Assembly (NCBI RefSeq): GCF_013372145.1
Contig: NZ_CP053827.1
Coordinates: 310,001 to 374,000, forward strand
Origin: Campylobacter hyointestinalis subsp. hyointestinalis
Lineage (GTDB): Bacteria; Campylobacterota; Campylobacteria; Campylobacterales; Campylobacteraceae
DNA length: 64,000 nt
Direction: 5' to 3'
Shown: positions 1-9,169 of the stretch, one piece after another
Layout: each line of letters begins with the position of its first letter
Position numbering within the stretch: the first letter of the stretch is position 1
Translations under genes and position numbers: made by a program
Notes under the pieces: model-generated
The model's database searches: none
Told to the model about the DNA's origin: nothing
Seen by the model: the letters and a program-made list of their open reading frames with translations, nothing else

Positions 1-2
1 CT

Positions 3-365
3 ATCATAAAAGAGTTAAATTTAAATATGCCTACTGTTATGGTAGGAGATGGTATAAATGACAGCGTTGCGCTGAGCATGGCAAGTGTGGGTATATGCCT
101 TGGAAGTGGCGCTGCTATCAGCGTAGAAAAAAGCGATGTTATCTTGCTAAATGATAATCTAAGTAGCCTAAAAGATGCCATAGATATCTCTAGATATACA
201 TTTAAAGCTATTAAACAAAATCTCGCTTTTTCGCTTATTTATAACGCTATAACCGTGCCTCTAGCTATGGCAGGGTTCATCATACCGCTATTTGCTGCAC
301 TTTCTATGTCTTTTAGCTCGGTAATAGTTGTTTTAAACTCATCTAAGATCAAATTTAAAGGTTAA
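3..365 (+). CDS. ccoI: Heavy-metal/copper P-type ATPase, C-terminal fragment
   Basis: C-terminal end of a P1B-type metal-transporting ATPase whose start lies left of the window; the reading frame is open back to base 3. The P-domain hinge motif GDGIND is near the visible start, followed by the usual AISVEKSDVIL stretch and two hydrophobic segments that form the last membrane helix pair. The gene ends two bases before ccoS. In Campylobacter the ATPase next to ccoS supplies copper to the cbb3-type cytochrome oxidase (CcoI), and I infer that role from the context. The CPx metal-binding motif is outside the window, so the metal cannot be read directly. Confidence 0.9.
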   Translation: MIKELNLNMPTVMVGDGINDSVALSMASVGICLGSGAAISVEKSDVILLNDNLSSLKDAIDISRYTFKAIKQNLAFSLIYNAITVPLAMAGFIIPLFAALSMSFSSVIVVLNSSKIKFKG

Positions 366-367
366 AA

Positions 368-598
368 ATGGGAGCGATCATAGCTATAATGCTTGGAATT
401 TCTACATTTCTTGGAGCCTTGGCTCTTTTTGGGCTAATTTGGGGTGTGAAAAATAGACAATTTGATGATTATTCCAAATTTTTAGATGGTACAAAGTATG
501 ATAGCGAGGATTCACTCAATGATGCATATAAGATGGAAAAAAGAAAAGAAGAGCTTATAAAAAAGAAAAAAGAAAGCGGTTATCGCCCACCTGATTAA
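368..598 (+). CDS. ccoS: cbb3-type cytochrome oxidase assembly protein CcoS
   Basis: Small inner-membrane protein of 76 residues: one N-terminal transmembrane helix (about residues 2-25, ending LIWGVKNRQFDD) and a charged, lysine-rich cytoplasmic tail. The helix followed by a W-x-x-K-x-x-Q-F-D-D motif is typical of CcoS, which is needed to mature the cbb3 terminal oxidase. It starts two bases after the copper ATPase stop, so the two are probably co-transcribed. A hairpin directly after the stop likely ends the transcript. Confidence 0.93.
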   Translation: MGAIIAIMLGISTFLGALALFGLIWGVKNRQFDDYSKFLDGTKYDSEDSLNDAYKMEKRKEELIKKKKESGYRPPD

Positions 599-645
599 AG
601 TAAATTTGCACCCAAATTTGATAAATTTAGGATGCAAATTTTACT
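599..645. terminator. Hairpin between convergent ccoS and cytochrome c genes
   Basis: An imperfect inverted repeat pairs bases 599-610 with 633-645 (one bulged T), with an AT-rich loop. It sits between the ccoS stop and the end of the opposing cytochrome c gene, and A/T runs flank both sides, so it could end transcription in either direction. Sequence evidence only. Confidence 0.6.
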
Positions 646-651
646 AAAAGC

Positions 652-966
652 TTATTTTAAAGTTGAGATATAGTCATTAACTGCGACCATATCAGCTTCG
701 CTTAGTGGAGCCATTTGACCTTTCATAATTCCGCCCATACCAACTTTACCTTTACCGCCATTTAATGTTCCGTCTTTGTATGCTTTCATATCTGCTAGAC
801 GTGTTGCAGCATCTATCTCAGTGAGTACTGGAACTTTATTTAGGTATTTTTTCTCAGCTTTTGCGCCGTGGCAAACTGCGCATTTTTTGAAAATAGTCGC
901 GCCATCAGCCGCAAAAGCGCTACATGCGAAAGCAGCTATAACAGAAACAAATAAAATCTTTTTCAT
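652..966 (-). CDS. Periplasmic monohaem cytochrome c (c553-like)
   Basis: A protein of 104 residues with a cleavable signal peptide (about residues 1-19, ending AFA) and one haem-binding CAVCH motif near residue 29. The conserved GGIMKGQMAPLS region holds the methionine expected as the second iron ligand. It resembles the small class I cytochrome c of Campylobacter that passes electrons towards the cbb3 oxidase, in keeping with ccoS next door. The start is preceded by AAGGAC. It is a close paralogue of the next gene, so one of them arose by local duplication. Confidence 0.92.
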   Translation of the reverse strand: MKKILFVSVIAAFACSAFAADGATIFKKCAVCHGAKAEKKYLNKVPVLTEIDAATRLADMKAYKDGTLNGGKGKVGMGGIMKGQMAPLSEADMVAVNDYISTLK

Positions 967-997
967 TTTTTGTCCTTAATAAATAGAAATGTTCGTT

Positions 998-1003
998 ATT
1001 ATA
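998..1003 (-). promoter_or_regulatory. Probable -10 box of the first cytochrome c gene
   Basis: TATAAT on the minus strand, about 32 bases upstream of the start codon at 966. Campylobacter sigma-70 promoters usually have a strong -10 and a poorly conserved -35, which fits here. Confidence 0.5.
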
Positions 1004-1074
1004 ATGATAAAAGGCTAAATTTTCGTTTAATAGAATTTGTATAATAAATGCTTAAGATTTGCGGTGATTGCGGA

Positions 1075-1100
1075 TAAAAAAAGCAGCGATTTCGCTGCTT
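1075..1100 (-). terminator. Rho-independent terminator of the second cytochrome c gene
   Basis: A perfect 9-bp stem (AAGCAGCGA with TCGCTGCTT, two-base loop) spans 1081-1100. Read on the minus strand it is followed by a run of T (bases 1075-1080 are A on the plus strand). It begins four bases after the stop of the gene ending at 1105. Confidence 0.85.
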
Positions 1101-1104
1101 AATA

Positions 1105-1419
1105 TTATTTCAAAGTTGAAATATAGTCATTGACAGCAGCCATATCAGCTTCGCTTAGTGTAGCCATTTGACCTTTCATTACGCCGCCCATTCCAAATTT
1201 ACCTTTACCGCCTTCTACTGTGCCAGCTTTATACTCTTTCATAAGAGCAAGTCTCTCAGCAGCGTCTACCGTAGTAAGTACTGGAACTTTGTTTAGATAG
1301 CTTTTCTCAGCTTTTGCGCCGTGACAAGCTTTACATTTGTTAAAAATAGTCGCACCATCAGCAGCGTACAAACTACAGCTCAAAGCAGCAAGTGCAGAGA
1401 TAAATAAAATTTTTCTCAT
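1105..1419 (-). CDS. Periplasmic monohaem cytochrome c, paralogue of the neighbouring gene
   Basis: A 104-residue cytochrome c with signal peptide, a haem-binding CKACH motif and the same GGVMKGQMATLS ligand region as the downstream copy. I place the start at 1419, where GGGAG precedes ATG; a TTG five codons upstream is also open but would put five extra residues before the signal peptide. Like its neighbour it should carry electrons in the periplasm, probably to the cbb3 oxidase. A strong hairpin terminator follows, and a separate TATAAT lies upstream at 1455-1460, so the two copies may be expressed independently. Confidence 0.92.
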   Translation of the reverse strand: MRKILFISALAALSCSLYAADGATIFNKCKACHGAKAEKSYLNKVPVLTTVDAAERLALMKEYKAGTVEGGKGKFGMGGVMKGQMATLSEADMAAVNDYISTLK

Positions 1420-1559
1420 AATAATCTCCCTCAAATAAAAAAATTAATTTTAAAATTATATATTCGTTTTATAAAATTAATAGTAAACGAGATGATTAAA
1501 TTTTGATAAATAAAAATAAATCATAAAAATTTAATGTAAAATCGTGTAAAATGCACTTT

Positions 1560-2066
1560 ATGAAAAAAATAAAAGCGATTTTTTTAGATAGAGACGGAGT
1601 TATAAATAAAGACTTGGGTTATGTTAGTAAAATCGATGATTTCGTGTTTTGTGATGGTATTTTTGAAGCTTTGCGCGGATTTTTGAAGCTTGGTTTTGCG
1701 CTATTTGTAGTTACGAATCAATCTGGCATAGGAAGAGGATATTACACTGAGGATGATTTTTTAAATTTAACTAAATTTATGCTTGATAGATTTAAAAAAG
1801 AAGACATTGACATAAAAAAAATATATTATTGCCCTCATGTTCCAGAAGAAAACTGCGATTGTAGAAAACCAAAGCCGGGTATGATTTTAAAGGCTTTGAG
1901 CGAATTTGATATAAATTTAGAAAGTTCTATGATGATAGGTGATAAAAATAGCGATATACTAGCCGCAAACTCCGCAGGTATCGATAATTGCTATTTAATC
2001 GGCGAAGATAGCAGCTTAAAAACCGTTTTAGACGTGTATAAGTTAGTATATAAGGAATGTATATGA
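1560..2066 (+). CDS. gmhB: D-glycero-D-manno-heptose-1,7-bisphosphate 7-phosphatase
   Basis: HAD-superfamily phosphatase that removes the 7-phosphate of heptose bisphosphate in ADP-heptose synthesis (cytoplasm). The nucleophile/acid motif FLDRDGVIN is at the N-terminus, TNQSGI follows in the middle, and a zinc-binding cysteine cluster (CPHVPEENCDCRKPKPG) precedes the GDKNSD metal motif. About 168 residues is slightly shorter than the enterobacterial enzyme. ATG codons at 1551 and 1560 are both in frame and neither has a clear ribosome binding site; the second gives the usual N-terminus. The stop overlaps the hldD start (ATGA). First gene of a four-gene heptose operon. Confidence 0.93.
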   Translation: MKKIKAIFLDRDGVINKDLGYVSKIDDFVFCDGIFEALRGFLKLGFALFVVTNQSGIGRGYYTEDDFLNLTKFMLDRFKKEDIDIKKIYYCPHVPEENCDCRKPKPGMILKALSEFDINLESSMMIGDKNSDILAANSAGIDNCYLIGEDSSLKTVLDVYKLVYKECI

Positions 2067-3031
2067 AAATAGTAGTAACTGGAGGAGCCGGATTTATCGG
2101 TTCAAATTTAGCCAAATATTTTATGGACGAAAATGAAGTTTTGGTTGTGGATAAATTTAGAAGTAATGAAGTTTTTAGCAACGGAAATTTAAAAAGTTTT
2201 GGTCATTTTAAAAATTTAATCGGCTTCAAAGGCGAGATTTACTGCGGCGATATCTGTTCTAAAGAGACTTTAAAACGCATAGAGAATTTTAATCCAGATG
2301 TTATATTTCACGAAGCAGCGATCTCAGATACTACTGTGAGTGAGCAAGACGAGATAATAAAAATAAATTTAAACTCATTCAAGGATCTATTAAAAATAGC
2401 TAAAAACTGTGGTTCAAAAATGATATACGCAAGCAGCGGTGCCACATACGGCAATGCTCCAAGTCCGCAAACTGTCGGACATCTTGAAAATCCAGCAAGT
2501 GTTTATGGTTTTTCTAAGCTGATGATGGATGAGCTAGCTAAAGAGTTTTATGCTAAGTTCAAAACTCATATCGTTGGGCTTAGGTATTTTAACGTATATG
2601 GCGGAGGTGAGTTTTTCAAAAACAAAACTTCTTCTATGATTTTGCAGTTTGGGCTTCAAATTTTAAGTGGCAAAACTCCAAAATTATTTGAAGGTAGTGA
2701 TAAAATTTTAAGAGATTTTGTGTATATAAAAGACGTTATAAACGCAAATAAACTAGCTATAAATGGTATAAGCGGAGTTTATAATGTAGGAACAGCAAAT
2801 CCTAGGAGTTTTCAAGATATCGCTGATATTTTGCAGCGTGAAATCGGTGTAAATTTAGGCAACGAATATATAAAAAATCCATATACCACTCAGTATCAGT
2901 TTCATACTCAAGCAAATATCACTACTACAAAAAATGGGTTAAAATATGAACCAAAATGGAGTTTGGAAGATGGGATTAAGGATTATTTGCCAGAGATCAG
3001 ACGTATTTTTAAGGAAGAATTAAATGGTTAA
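2063..3031 (+). CDS. hldD: ADP-L-glycero-D-manno-heptose 6-epimerase
   Basis: Extended short-chain dehydrogenase that epimerises ADP-D-glycero- to ADP-L-glycero-D-manno-heptose. GGAGFIG at residues 7-13 binds NADP, SSGATYG carries the active-site serine/threonine and Y148-x3-K152 is the catalytic pair. I choose the ATG at 2063 rather than the one at 2057 because AAGGA ends six bases before it, because it gives the standard MKIVVTGG start and because it overlaps the gmhB stop as ATGA. The end overlaps hldE by eight bases. Formerly called rfaD/waaD. Confidence 0.95.
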   Translation: MKIVVTGGAGFIGSNLAKYFMDENEVLVVDKFRSNEVFSNGNLKSFGHFKNLIGFKGEIYCGDICSKETLKRIENFNPDVIFHEAAISDTTVSEQDEIIKINLNSFKDLLKIAKNCGSKMIYASSGATYGNAPSPQTVGHLENPASVYGFSKLMMDELAKEFYAKFKTHIVGLRYFNVYGGGEFFKNKTSSMILQFGLQILSGKTPKLFEGSDKILRDFVYIKDVINANKLAINGISGVYNVGTANPRSFQDIADILQREIGVNLGNEYIKNPYTTQYQFHTQANITTTKNGLKYEPKWSLEDGIKDYLPEIRRIFKEELNG

Positions 3032-4400
3032 TGTTTTAGTGGTCGGTGATTTGATGATAGATCACTATGTGTGGGGAAGTTGCGATAGAATCTCTCCAGA
3101 AGCTCCTGTGCAAGTAGTAAATATCAAAAACGAAACTAAACGCTTAGGCGGCTTGGGAAATGTTATTTCAAATTTAAAAACTCTTGGCAGTGAAGTAGGC
3201 GTTATCAGTGTTGTTGGCGATGATGATGTGGGTGATGAGATACTTGAACTTCTAAAAGATAGGGGCGCTAAAACTGAGCTTATAATCAAAGAAAAAGGAC
3301 GAAAATCCAGCCAAAAAAGTCGCATTATGGTAGCTCATCAACAAGTTCTTAGGCTCGATACCGAAAGTGTTTGCGAGATAAGCGTAAGCGATGATATCAT
3401 ATCTAAATTTGAAAATATTTTGAGCCGATATGATATCGTGTTACTGAGTGATTATGGAAAGGGTGTATTAAGTCCATATCTTACAAAAGAGATTATAAGA
3501 ATCACGAAAAAATCAGGGAAAATGGTTTTAATAGATCCAAAAGGTAAAGATTACTCAAAATACAGCGGCGCTACTTTGCTAACACCGAATAAAAAAGAGG
3601 CTAGCGAGGCGCTTGGATTTGCGATAAATGATGAAGATGATTTAAAAAGTGCTTTAAAAATGCTTAAAGATAAATTCAAGCTCGATTATTCGTTAATCAC
3701 TTTAAGCGAAGATGGAATAGGGCTTTTAGATCAAGAAGTAAAAAAATTTCCAGCAATTGCAAAAGAGGTATTTGACGTAACAGGAGCAGGCGATAGTGTG
3801 CTTGCTACTCTTGGATACTGTCTTGCTAGCAAAATGAGCTTAGAAGAGTCTATAGAAATAGCAAATTTAGCAGCAGCTGTTGTAATTGGTAAAGTAGGAA
3901 GTGCGGATGCTAGTTGGGGTGAAATCGAGAATTTGAAGTCTAAAAAAAGCGGCTTTGAACGTAAGATTATAAGTCTTAGTGAGCTGTTAAGAGTGGGCAG
4001 AAGCGGTAAAACTATGGTATTTACAAATGGTTGTTTTGATATACTTCATTTTGGGCATATTAGTTATTTGCAAAGTGCGAAAAAACTAGGAGATATGCTT
4101 GTTGTAGGATTGAACTCAGATAGATCTGTTAAAGAGCTAAAAGGAGAAGATAGACCAGTAAATGCTCAAAGTGACAGAGCAAGTATGTTGGCGGCTTTGG
4201 AATTTGTAGATTTTGTTGTGATTTTTGATGAGGATACGCCTTTAAATTTGATAAAAGCGTTGAAGCCCGATATTTTAGTAAAAGGTGCTGATTACGCAGG
4301 TAAAAAGGTTGTTGGAAGTGAGTTTGTGCGTGAGGTAAAGTTGATAAATTTTGTAGATGGAAAAAGCACCACAAATATAATAAATAAGATAAAAGGTTAA
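3024..4400 (+). CDS. hldE: Bifunctional heptose 7-phosphate kinase / heptose 1-phosphate adenylyltransferase
   Basis: A 458-residue fusion enzyme. The N-terminal half is a PfkB/ribokinase-type kinase, with GGLGNV near residue 43 and the GAGDS anion-hole/catalytic motif near residues 254-258. The C-terminal third is a nucleotidyltransferase with [12 protein letters not shown] near residues 334-345. Together they make heptose 1,7-bisphosphate and, after GmhB acts, ADP-heptose. Length and both domains match full-length HldE. Translationally linked to hldD by an 8-base overlap, and followed by gmhA after two bases. Confidence 0.96.
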   Translation: MVNVLVVGDLMIDHYVWGSCDRISPEAPVQVVNIKNETKRLGGLGNVISNLKTLGSEVGVISVVGDDDVGDEILELLKDRGAKTELIIKEKGRKSSQKSRIMVAHQQVLRLDTESVCEISVSDDIISKFENILSRYDIVLLSDYGKGVLSPYLTKEIIRITKKSGKMVLIDPKGKDYSKYSGATLLTPNKKEASEALGFAINDEDDLKSALKMLKDKFKLDYSLITLSEDGIGLLDQEVKKFPAIAKEVFDVTGAGDSVLATLGYCLASKMSLEESIEIANLAAAVVIGKVGSADASWGEIENLKSKKSGFERKIISLSELLRVGRSGKTMVFTNGCFDILHFGHISYLQSAKKLGDMLVVGLNSDRSVKELKGEDRPVNAQSDRASMLAALEFVDFVVIFDEDTPLNLIKALKPDILVKGADYAGKKVVGSEFVREVKLINFVDGKSTTNIINKIKG

Positions 4401-4402
4401 AA

Positions 4403-4966
4403 ATGAATACTGTATTTTTAAATGAGCTAGAAGCTCACAAAGAGACTTTAGCTAAAACTTATGAGCTAAATGAAAATGTTTTAAAAGCGTGTGAAATGGT
4501 GGTTGAAACTTTAAAAAATGGCGGCAAGGTTTTGATATGCGGAAATGGTGGAAGCGCTGCTGATTCTCAGCATTTTGCAGCAGAACTTACAGGGCGTTAT
4601 AAAACAGAGAGAACTCCGCTTGCTGGGATCGCTCTTAGCACCGATACTTCGGCTCTTACTGCTATCGGAAATGATTATGGCTATGATGAGGTTTTTGCAA
4701 GACAAGCAGCGGCTTTAGGCAGACGTGGTGATATCTTGATAGGAATTTCTACTAGTGGAAATAGCGCAAATGTTTTAAAAGCACTAAAAACAGCAAGACA
4801 AAACGGACTAAAAACACTCGGGCTAAGTGGTAGAAGCGGGGGCACTATGAATGATTTTTGTGATTTAAATTTGATAATACCTGCTAATGATACTGCTAGA
4901 ATCCAAGAGATGCATATTTTGGTGATTCATACTATTTGTCAAGCTGTGGATTTAGCTTATAAATAG
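4403..4966 (+). CDS. gmhA: Phosphoheptose isomerase
   Basis: SIS-domain isomerase that converts sedoheptulose 7-phosphate to heptose 7-phosphate, the first step of ADP-heptose synthesis. [16 protein letters not shown] at about residues 47-62 contains the zinc and phosphate ligands, followed by the STSGNSANV phosphate-binding loop. The 187 residues match the family. Last gene of the heptose operon. Its final 35 bases overlap the 3' end of the convergent waaF. Confidence 0.95.
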   Translation: MNTVFLNELEAHKETLAKTYELNENVLKACEMVVETLKNGGKVLICGNGGSAADSQHFAAELTGRYKTERTPLAGIALSTDTSALTAIGNDYGYDEVFARQAAALGRRGDILIGISTSGNSANVLKALKTARQNGLKTLGLSGRSGGTMNDFCDLNLIIPANDTARIQEMHILVIHTICQAVDLAYK

Positions 4967-5876
4967 CATCTAGCACCATTTTTGGTGTTAGATTTTTCAT
5001 ACATTCGTGTGAGTTCAAAGGACAAACTCTCTTCATACAGGGCATACAGTCTAAATCAAGATGTAGTATCTTTGCATTGTTATTTTTATATGGAGAGGTT
5101 TCTTTGAACTTAGTAGGTCCAAAAAGTGCTATAGTAGGCACTTTAAAAGTTGCTGCTATGTGCATAGGACCGCTATCGTTAGTGATAAACATATCAAGAC
5201 CTGCTATAAAGCTTGCTAGCTCACAAATAGTGGTTTTGTTACATAAATTTTGGTATTTTACTCCGTTTTTTTCAAGTTCTAATGCTATTTCGTCGCAGAT
5301 ATTTTGTTCATTTTTTCCTCCAAAAATGACAACTTCATAACTCTTTTTTAAATTTATAGCTACGTTTGCAAAATATTGCGGATACCATCTTTTCGCACTT
5401 CCGTAGCTTGCTCCTGGATTTAGCCCTAGAGTTTTGTTTTTAAATTTAAAAGGAGCAAAATACAATTTTAGCTCATCTATGCTTTGTTTTAAACTCAGAC
5501 AATTGATAATAAAATTCATATATTTTTGTACCTGATGAATTTCGTTTTTTGTAGGTGTAAAAATAGCTTTTTTGTCTGCTTTTATAAATTTAAAAAATAC
5601 TTTTGAGTAAAAGTGACTTCTAAAACTTACGGCTATATCAAATTTATCTAAATTTAAAGCTGTTTTTAGCAGATAAAACAGTCTGAACTTAGCTTTTTTC
5701 GAATTATCGATAATGATATTTTCACAGTTTGGATAAGAGCTGTAGATACTCGTGCTAATCTCTGATCCAAAAAAGGTTATCTTACAGTTTGGATAGTTTA
5801 GGGCTAGACTTTGAACAGCAGCGCTTGCCATCACGGCGTCACCTAGCCATGTGGGCAGCTCAATTAGTATGCGCAT
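4932..5876 (-). CDS. waaF: Lipopolysaccharide heptosyltransferase II (GT9)
   Basis: GT9 enzyme that adds the second heptose of the inner core from ADP-heptose at the inner face of the cytoplasmic membrane. The LGDAV loop at residues 11-15 carries the expected catalytic aspartate. [12 protein letters not shown] lies at 153-164, and [11 protein letters not shown], the nucleotide-sugar binding signature, near 235. The C-terminal cysteine cluster ([12 protein letters not shown]) is characteristic of WaaF. Its position next to the heptose operon matches C. jejuni. The start overlaps the upstream GT4 gene by 17 bases, so both belong to one minus-strand operon. Confidence 0.93.
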   Translation of the reverse strand: MRILIELPTWLGDAVMASAAVQSLALNYPNCKITFFGSEISTSIYSSYPNCENIIIDNSKKAKFRLFYLLKTALNLDKFDIAVSFRSHFYSKVFFKFIKADKKAIFTPTKNEIHQVQKYMNFIINCLSLKQSIDELKLYFAPFKFKNKTLGLNPGASYGSAKRWYPQYFANVAINLKKSYEVVIFGGKNEQNICDEIALELEKNGVKYQNLCNKTTICELASFIAGLDMFITNDSGPMHIAATFKVPTIALFGPTKFKETSPYKNNNAKILHLDLDCMPCMKRVCPLNSHECMKNLTPKMVLDAIYKLNPQLDK

Positions 5877-6891
5877 TTATGATTTCCATTGTTTTTTTAG
5901 CGTTATCTTCTATGCTGAATTTTTTTGATAATTCTAAATTTGAAGCTTGTATTTTTGAGAGTAGTTTGCTATCTCTTAAGATTTTTTCTATGAAATTTGC
6001 TATCTCAAAACTCTTAGGATTATCCATTATAAAATCTTTATCAAGTATCTCACTAGCACCGTTTTGTTTGGTTGTTATGCAAACGCATCCATAACTAAGA
6101 GCTTCTAAAATGACATTTGAAAACGGCTCGTAATGAGTAGGAAATATAAACACATCAGCGCCTTCATAAAAGTCATTTACAACTCTTTGTTTGCCTGTAA
6201 ATATGGCGTCTATACCCAGTTTTTTTGCTAGATTTTTATATTTTTTTATATTTTTATCACTACCTACTATAATTGTGTTTATAGTGAGCGATATGTTTGA
6301 CACAATGTTTAGAAACTCGCTTACGCCTTTTCTTTTAAAACCACTTCCTACAAAAAGCAGTATAGGAAGCTCATAATTTAGCCCAAATTTCTCACAAAGT
6401 CGCATTTTAGCGCTTCCTTTTTCTACTTTTGTTGGAAGATTTATACCGTTGTATATGGTTGTGATTTTATCTTTGTCGATACCGTATGTATCTATGATCT
6501 GCTGTTTTATCAAATTTGAGTTTGCGATTATGCTTTTGGAATTTAAAAAGCATTTTTTTTCAAGATAAACATATACGAAATTTAAAGGATTAAAAAACCA
6601 AAACGGTTTTAGAGATCTATAAACTTTATGCACCCCATCACCAGCTCTATAGATATCAGCTGATGTGACTCGTTCTAAGCTGAAGTATATCTCATCATCT
6701 TTTTTTTCATTTTTTACTTGAGCATTAAATTTAAGTGCTTTTAGCCATGAGCTTAATTTTTGACTTCCTTTAAAGCTTCTTATTTCTGAGCTTATATTTG
6801 AGCCTTCAAGTGCGTTTTTAAGCCTTATTAAGTATCTCTCAGCTCCGCCAGTTGCTTTTGGATTTGTTCTTAAAAATATTATCTTTTTCAT
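5860..6891 (-). CDS. GT4 family glycosyltransferase, LOS/LPS core
   Basis: A 343-residue retaining GT-B glycosyltransferase. The N-terminal domain has the glycine-rich GGAERY acceptor loop; the C-terminal GT4 domain has FVGSGFKRKG and the E-x7-E donor motif in EPFSNVILEALSYG. The overall look is that of WaaG-like core glucosyltransferases, but donor and acceptor cannot be read from sequence. Co-transcribed with waaF. The short divergent gap to the O-antigen ligase gene contains a small palindrome (6921-6933). Confidence 0.85.
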   Translation of the reverse strand: MKKIIFLRTNPKATGGAERYLIRLKNALEGSNISSEIRSFKGSQKLSSWLKALKFNAQVKNEKKDDEIYFSLERVTSADIYRAGDGVHKVYRSLKPFWFFNPLNFVYVYLEKKCFLNSKSIIANSNLIKQQIIDTYGIDKDKITTIYNGINLPTKVEKGSAKMRLCEKFGLNYELPILLFVGSGFKRKGVSEFLNIVSNISLTINTIIVGSDKNIKKYKNLAKKLGIDAIFTGKQRVVNDFYEGADVFIFPTHYEPFSNVILEALSYGCVCITTKQNGASEILDKDFIMDNPKSFEIANFIEKILRDSKLLSKIQASNLELSKKFSIEDNAKKTMEIINAHTN

Positions 6892-6972
6892 TTGATGATT
6901 TTAGCATAAAAATATTTTATGGATTATTAATCCAAATTAGGCTAAAATTCAAATATTTTTTTTGGAGTTTTT

Positions 6973-8274
6973 ATGCAAAAATATACTTCTTGTTTAGAAT
7001 ACTTTAAGTTATTTTTATTTTCCATTTATATGCTATTTTTACCTATTGCCCACACTGCTGCTGTTCAGTCTATTAGTTTAGGGTTATTTATATTTTTGAT
7101 TTTAATTTGTGATTTTAGAAATTTAAATATCAAAAATTTATTATATTTAAAAAATTTGATTGTTGTGTTTTTACTGTTTTTGGTTGTATCATATTTTTCT
7201 CTTTTTTATACTGTTGATTTTAAAGAGAGTTTAAAAGAGATAAATAGTGAGCTGCTTAAAAAGATTGTAGTAATGCTATTTATGTTTTTATACTTTTCTA
7301 CTCTTCCTAAAAATAAGATAAAATATTATATTTTTATAATTTTTGCCGTATTTATCGTGCATACATTAATTAACCTTTTTACTTGGTATTTAAGTGGATT
7401 TAGTTTAAGTACAAGAACTGGCGGATTATTAGATGGATATTTGCATGGTGGTGGGGGTGAAAGATTTGCGATTTGGGCATGTTATGCTTTTGCATTTAGC
7501 CTTGGTGTATTTTATTTTTTAAATAAAAAAGTTGGATTTTTATGTATATTACTGAGTTTAATTAGTATTTTTACTACTCATGTAAGGGCGTCATATTTAG
7601 CAAGTTTGATTTTGATCGTGATATTTGTATTTATGTTTATTAAGTCTAAATTTATTAAATTTGGATTTGTATTTTTGCTGTTATCTATTTTTGTAGGTTT
7701 ATATGATAAAACTAGCTCTTTAAATAACAGATACAATGTCGCTAAAGCAGTTGATTATATAAATTTATTGCAAAACTCACCTCAGGGTATGGGTGAAGAA
7801 TACAAACAAAAAAATTTAGATTTTTCTATATCTTCAAGACTGTCTATGTGGAAAGCGGCTTTGCTTTATAAATCAGACAGTATTTTTACGCCATCAGGTT
7901 ATGGTAGATTTTTATATGGAAAAACTATCAGACTAGCCGATAAAGAAAATCAACCTTTTGCTATTTTTGCTCAAGTTCATAATGAATTTATGGGTATTTT
8001 CTTTTCATTAGGTTTTTTTGGATTAATAATTTTTCTTTTTATATGGTATTTTTATTTTAAATTTGGACTAAATTTGATGAAAAATAGCACTGAAAATTTA
8101 TATAAATTTTTTGGATTTTTTGGATTTTTTGGCGGGATAAGCTTTGTGATAAATTTAGTTTTTGGAAGTTTTTTTGGTGATAGTGAAGCGGCGTTTTTTT
8201 ATGTTTTATTCGGTATGATTTGTGCGATTTTATTAAATGGTGATAAAAATGAAAATCTTACTTATAAGAAATGA
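6973..8274 (+). CDS. O-antigen ligase/polymerase family membrane protein (WaaL/Wzy-like)
   Basis: A 433-residue protein with about ten to twelve predicted transmembrane segments. A large soluble loop between about residues 250 and 335 precedes the Wzy_C-type region, with THVRASYLA and HNEF, motifs seen in O-antigen ligases. WaaL joins polymer to lipid A-core on the periplasmic side; Wzy polymerises repeat units, and the two cannot be separated securely from sequence. Location inside the core locus favours a ligase. GGAG lies eight bases before the start codon. The stop overlaps the next gene. Confidence 0.8.
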   Translation: MQKYTSCLEYFKLFLFSIYMLFLPIAHTAAVQSISLGLFIFLILICDFRNLNIKNLLYLKNLIVVFLLFLVVSYFSLFYTVDFKESLKEINSELLKKIVVMLFMFLYFSTLPKNKIKYYIFIIFAVFIVHTLINLFTWYLSGFSLSTRTGGLLDGYLHGGGGERFAIWACYAFAFSLGVFYFLNKKVGFLCILLSLISIFTTHVRASYLASLILIVIFVFMFIKSKFIKFGFVFLLLSIFVGLYDKTSSLNNRYNVAKAVDYINLLQNSPQGMGEEYKQKNLDFSISSRLSMWKAALLYKSDSIFTPSGYGRFLYGKTIRLADKENQPFAIFAQVHNEFMGIFFSLGFFGLIIFLFIWYFYFKFGLNLMKNSTENLYKFFGFFGFFGGISFVINLVFGSFFGDSEAAFFYVLFGMICAILLNGDKNENLTYKK

Positions 8275-9169
8275 TAATATAGGTGATCTTATCTGCACAA
8301 CTCCTGCCATAGAGGCGCTTAGAAAGCATTTTTGTAACGATCAAATCGATATAGTAGTAAATAGTTATAATGAATGCGTTATCAAAAACAATCCATTTAT
8401 AAATAAAATTTATAGTTATACAAAACCGAAGCATAAAAAAGGAGTTTTTCAAAAGCTAAAAGCCATTTTTGGTAAAGCTAAAATGCTTTTTGAAATTTAT
8501 AAAACCGGTTATGACACGGCGGTTGTATTTCGCACTGGCTACTCCGCTTCTGCTGAATTATTTGCCATAGTTAGCAGAGCAAAAAAAATAATCGGCGTAG
8601 GCGATAAAAATGGTAAATCACTCATTAACGATAAAGTAGTATTTTCAGGTGAGCATGAAGTTATGTTCTGTTTTGAGTGTTTAAAGTCGCTTGGAGTACG
8701 CTATAACGGTGAAAAAACACTTTTCGTACCAGATGCTATAAGTGAGCAATACAAGGATTTTGTATTTTTTCATATTAGTTCAAGGATTTCTCAAAATATG
8801 TTAAATGATGAGCAAATTTTGGATATATCTAAGTTTTTAAAAGCTAAATTTGATAATGTTGTTATAACAGCTGAAGATCCTGATTTTGGACAAAATATAT
8901 CTAAAAAAAGCGGTATAAAATATCTAAAAACATCAAGTTTTAATGAACTTGCGAGCTTTTTAAGCGGTGCAAAACTACTTTTGTCGTGCGATGGCGGCGT
9001 TATGCATCTTGGACCTGCACTTGGCGTAAAAACTATAGGAATACTTGGAAAAACAGATATAAATCGTTGGTCGCCGTGGGGAGCAAAATGTCTGCAAGAT
9101 GAGAGTTTAGTGGCTTCAAATTTAAATATACAAGCGGTATTTGACGCAGTTAGCGAGGTAATGAAATGA
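8249..9169 (+). CDS. GT9 (heptosyltransferase-type) glycosyltransferase
   Basis: Inverting GT9 family protein of about 306 residues. NDNIGDLICTTPA at the N-terminus gives the conserved aspartate loop, and LSCDGGVMHLGPALGVKTIG is the C-terminal donor-binding signature. An ATG four codons earlier (8237) is open, but MKILLIRNDNIGD is the usual family start. It probably adds heptose or a related sugar to the core; it lacks the cysteine cluster of WaaF. It overlaps the ligase gene before it and ends in ATGA with the next gene. Confidence 0.85.
   Translation: MKILLIRNDNIGDLICTTPAIEALRKHFCNDQIDIVVNSYNECVIKNNPFINKIYSYTKPKHKKGVFQKLKAIFGKAKMLFEIYKTGYDTAVVFRTGYSASAELFAIVSRAKKIIGVGDKNGKSLINDKVVFSGEHEVMFCFECLKSLGVRYNGEKTLFVPDAISEQYKDFVFFHISSRISQNMLNDEQILDISKFLKAKFDNVVITAEDPDFGQNISKKSGIKYLKTSSFNELASFLSGAKLLLSCDGGVMHLGPALGVKTIGILGKTDINRWSPWGAKCLQDESLVASNLNIQAVFDAVSEVMK

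Noticed and set aside
776-979. Plus-strand ORF of 67 codons opposite the first cytochrome c
   Set aside because: Shadow of the cytochrome gene, with no ribosome binding site and composition that follows the complementary strand.
6921-6933. Palindrome GGATTA-T-TAATCC between the divergent GT4 and ligase genes as an operator
   Set aside because: Only six base pairs in AT-rich DNA; no matching known regulator and no second site, so chance is likely.
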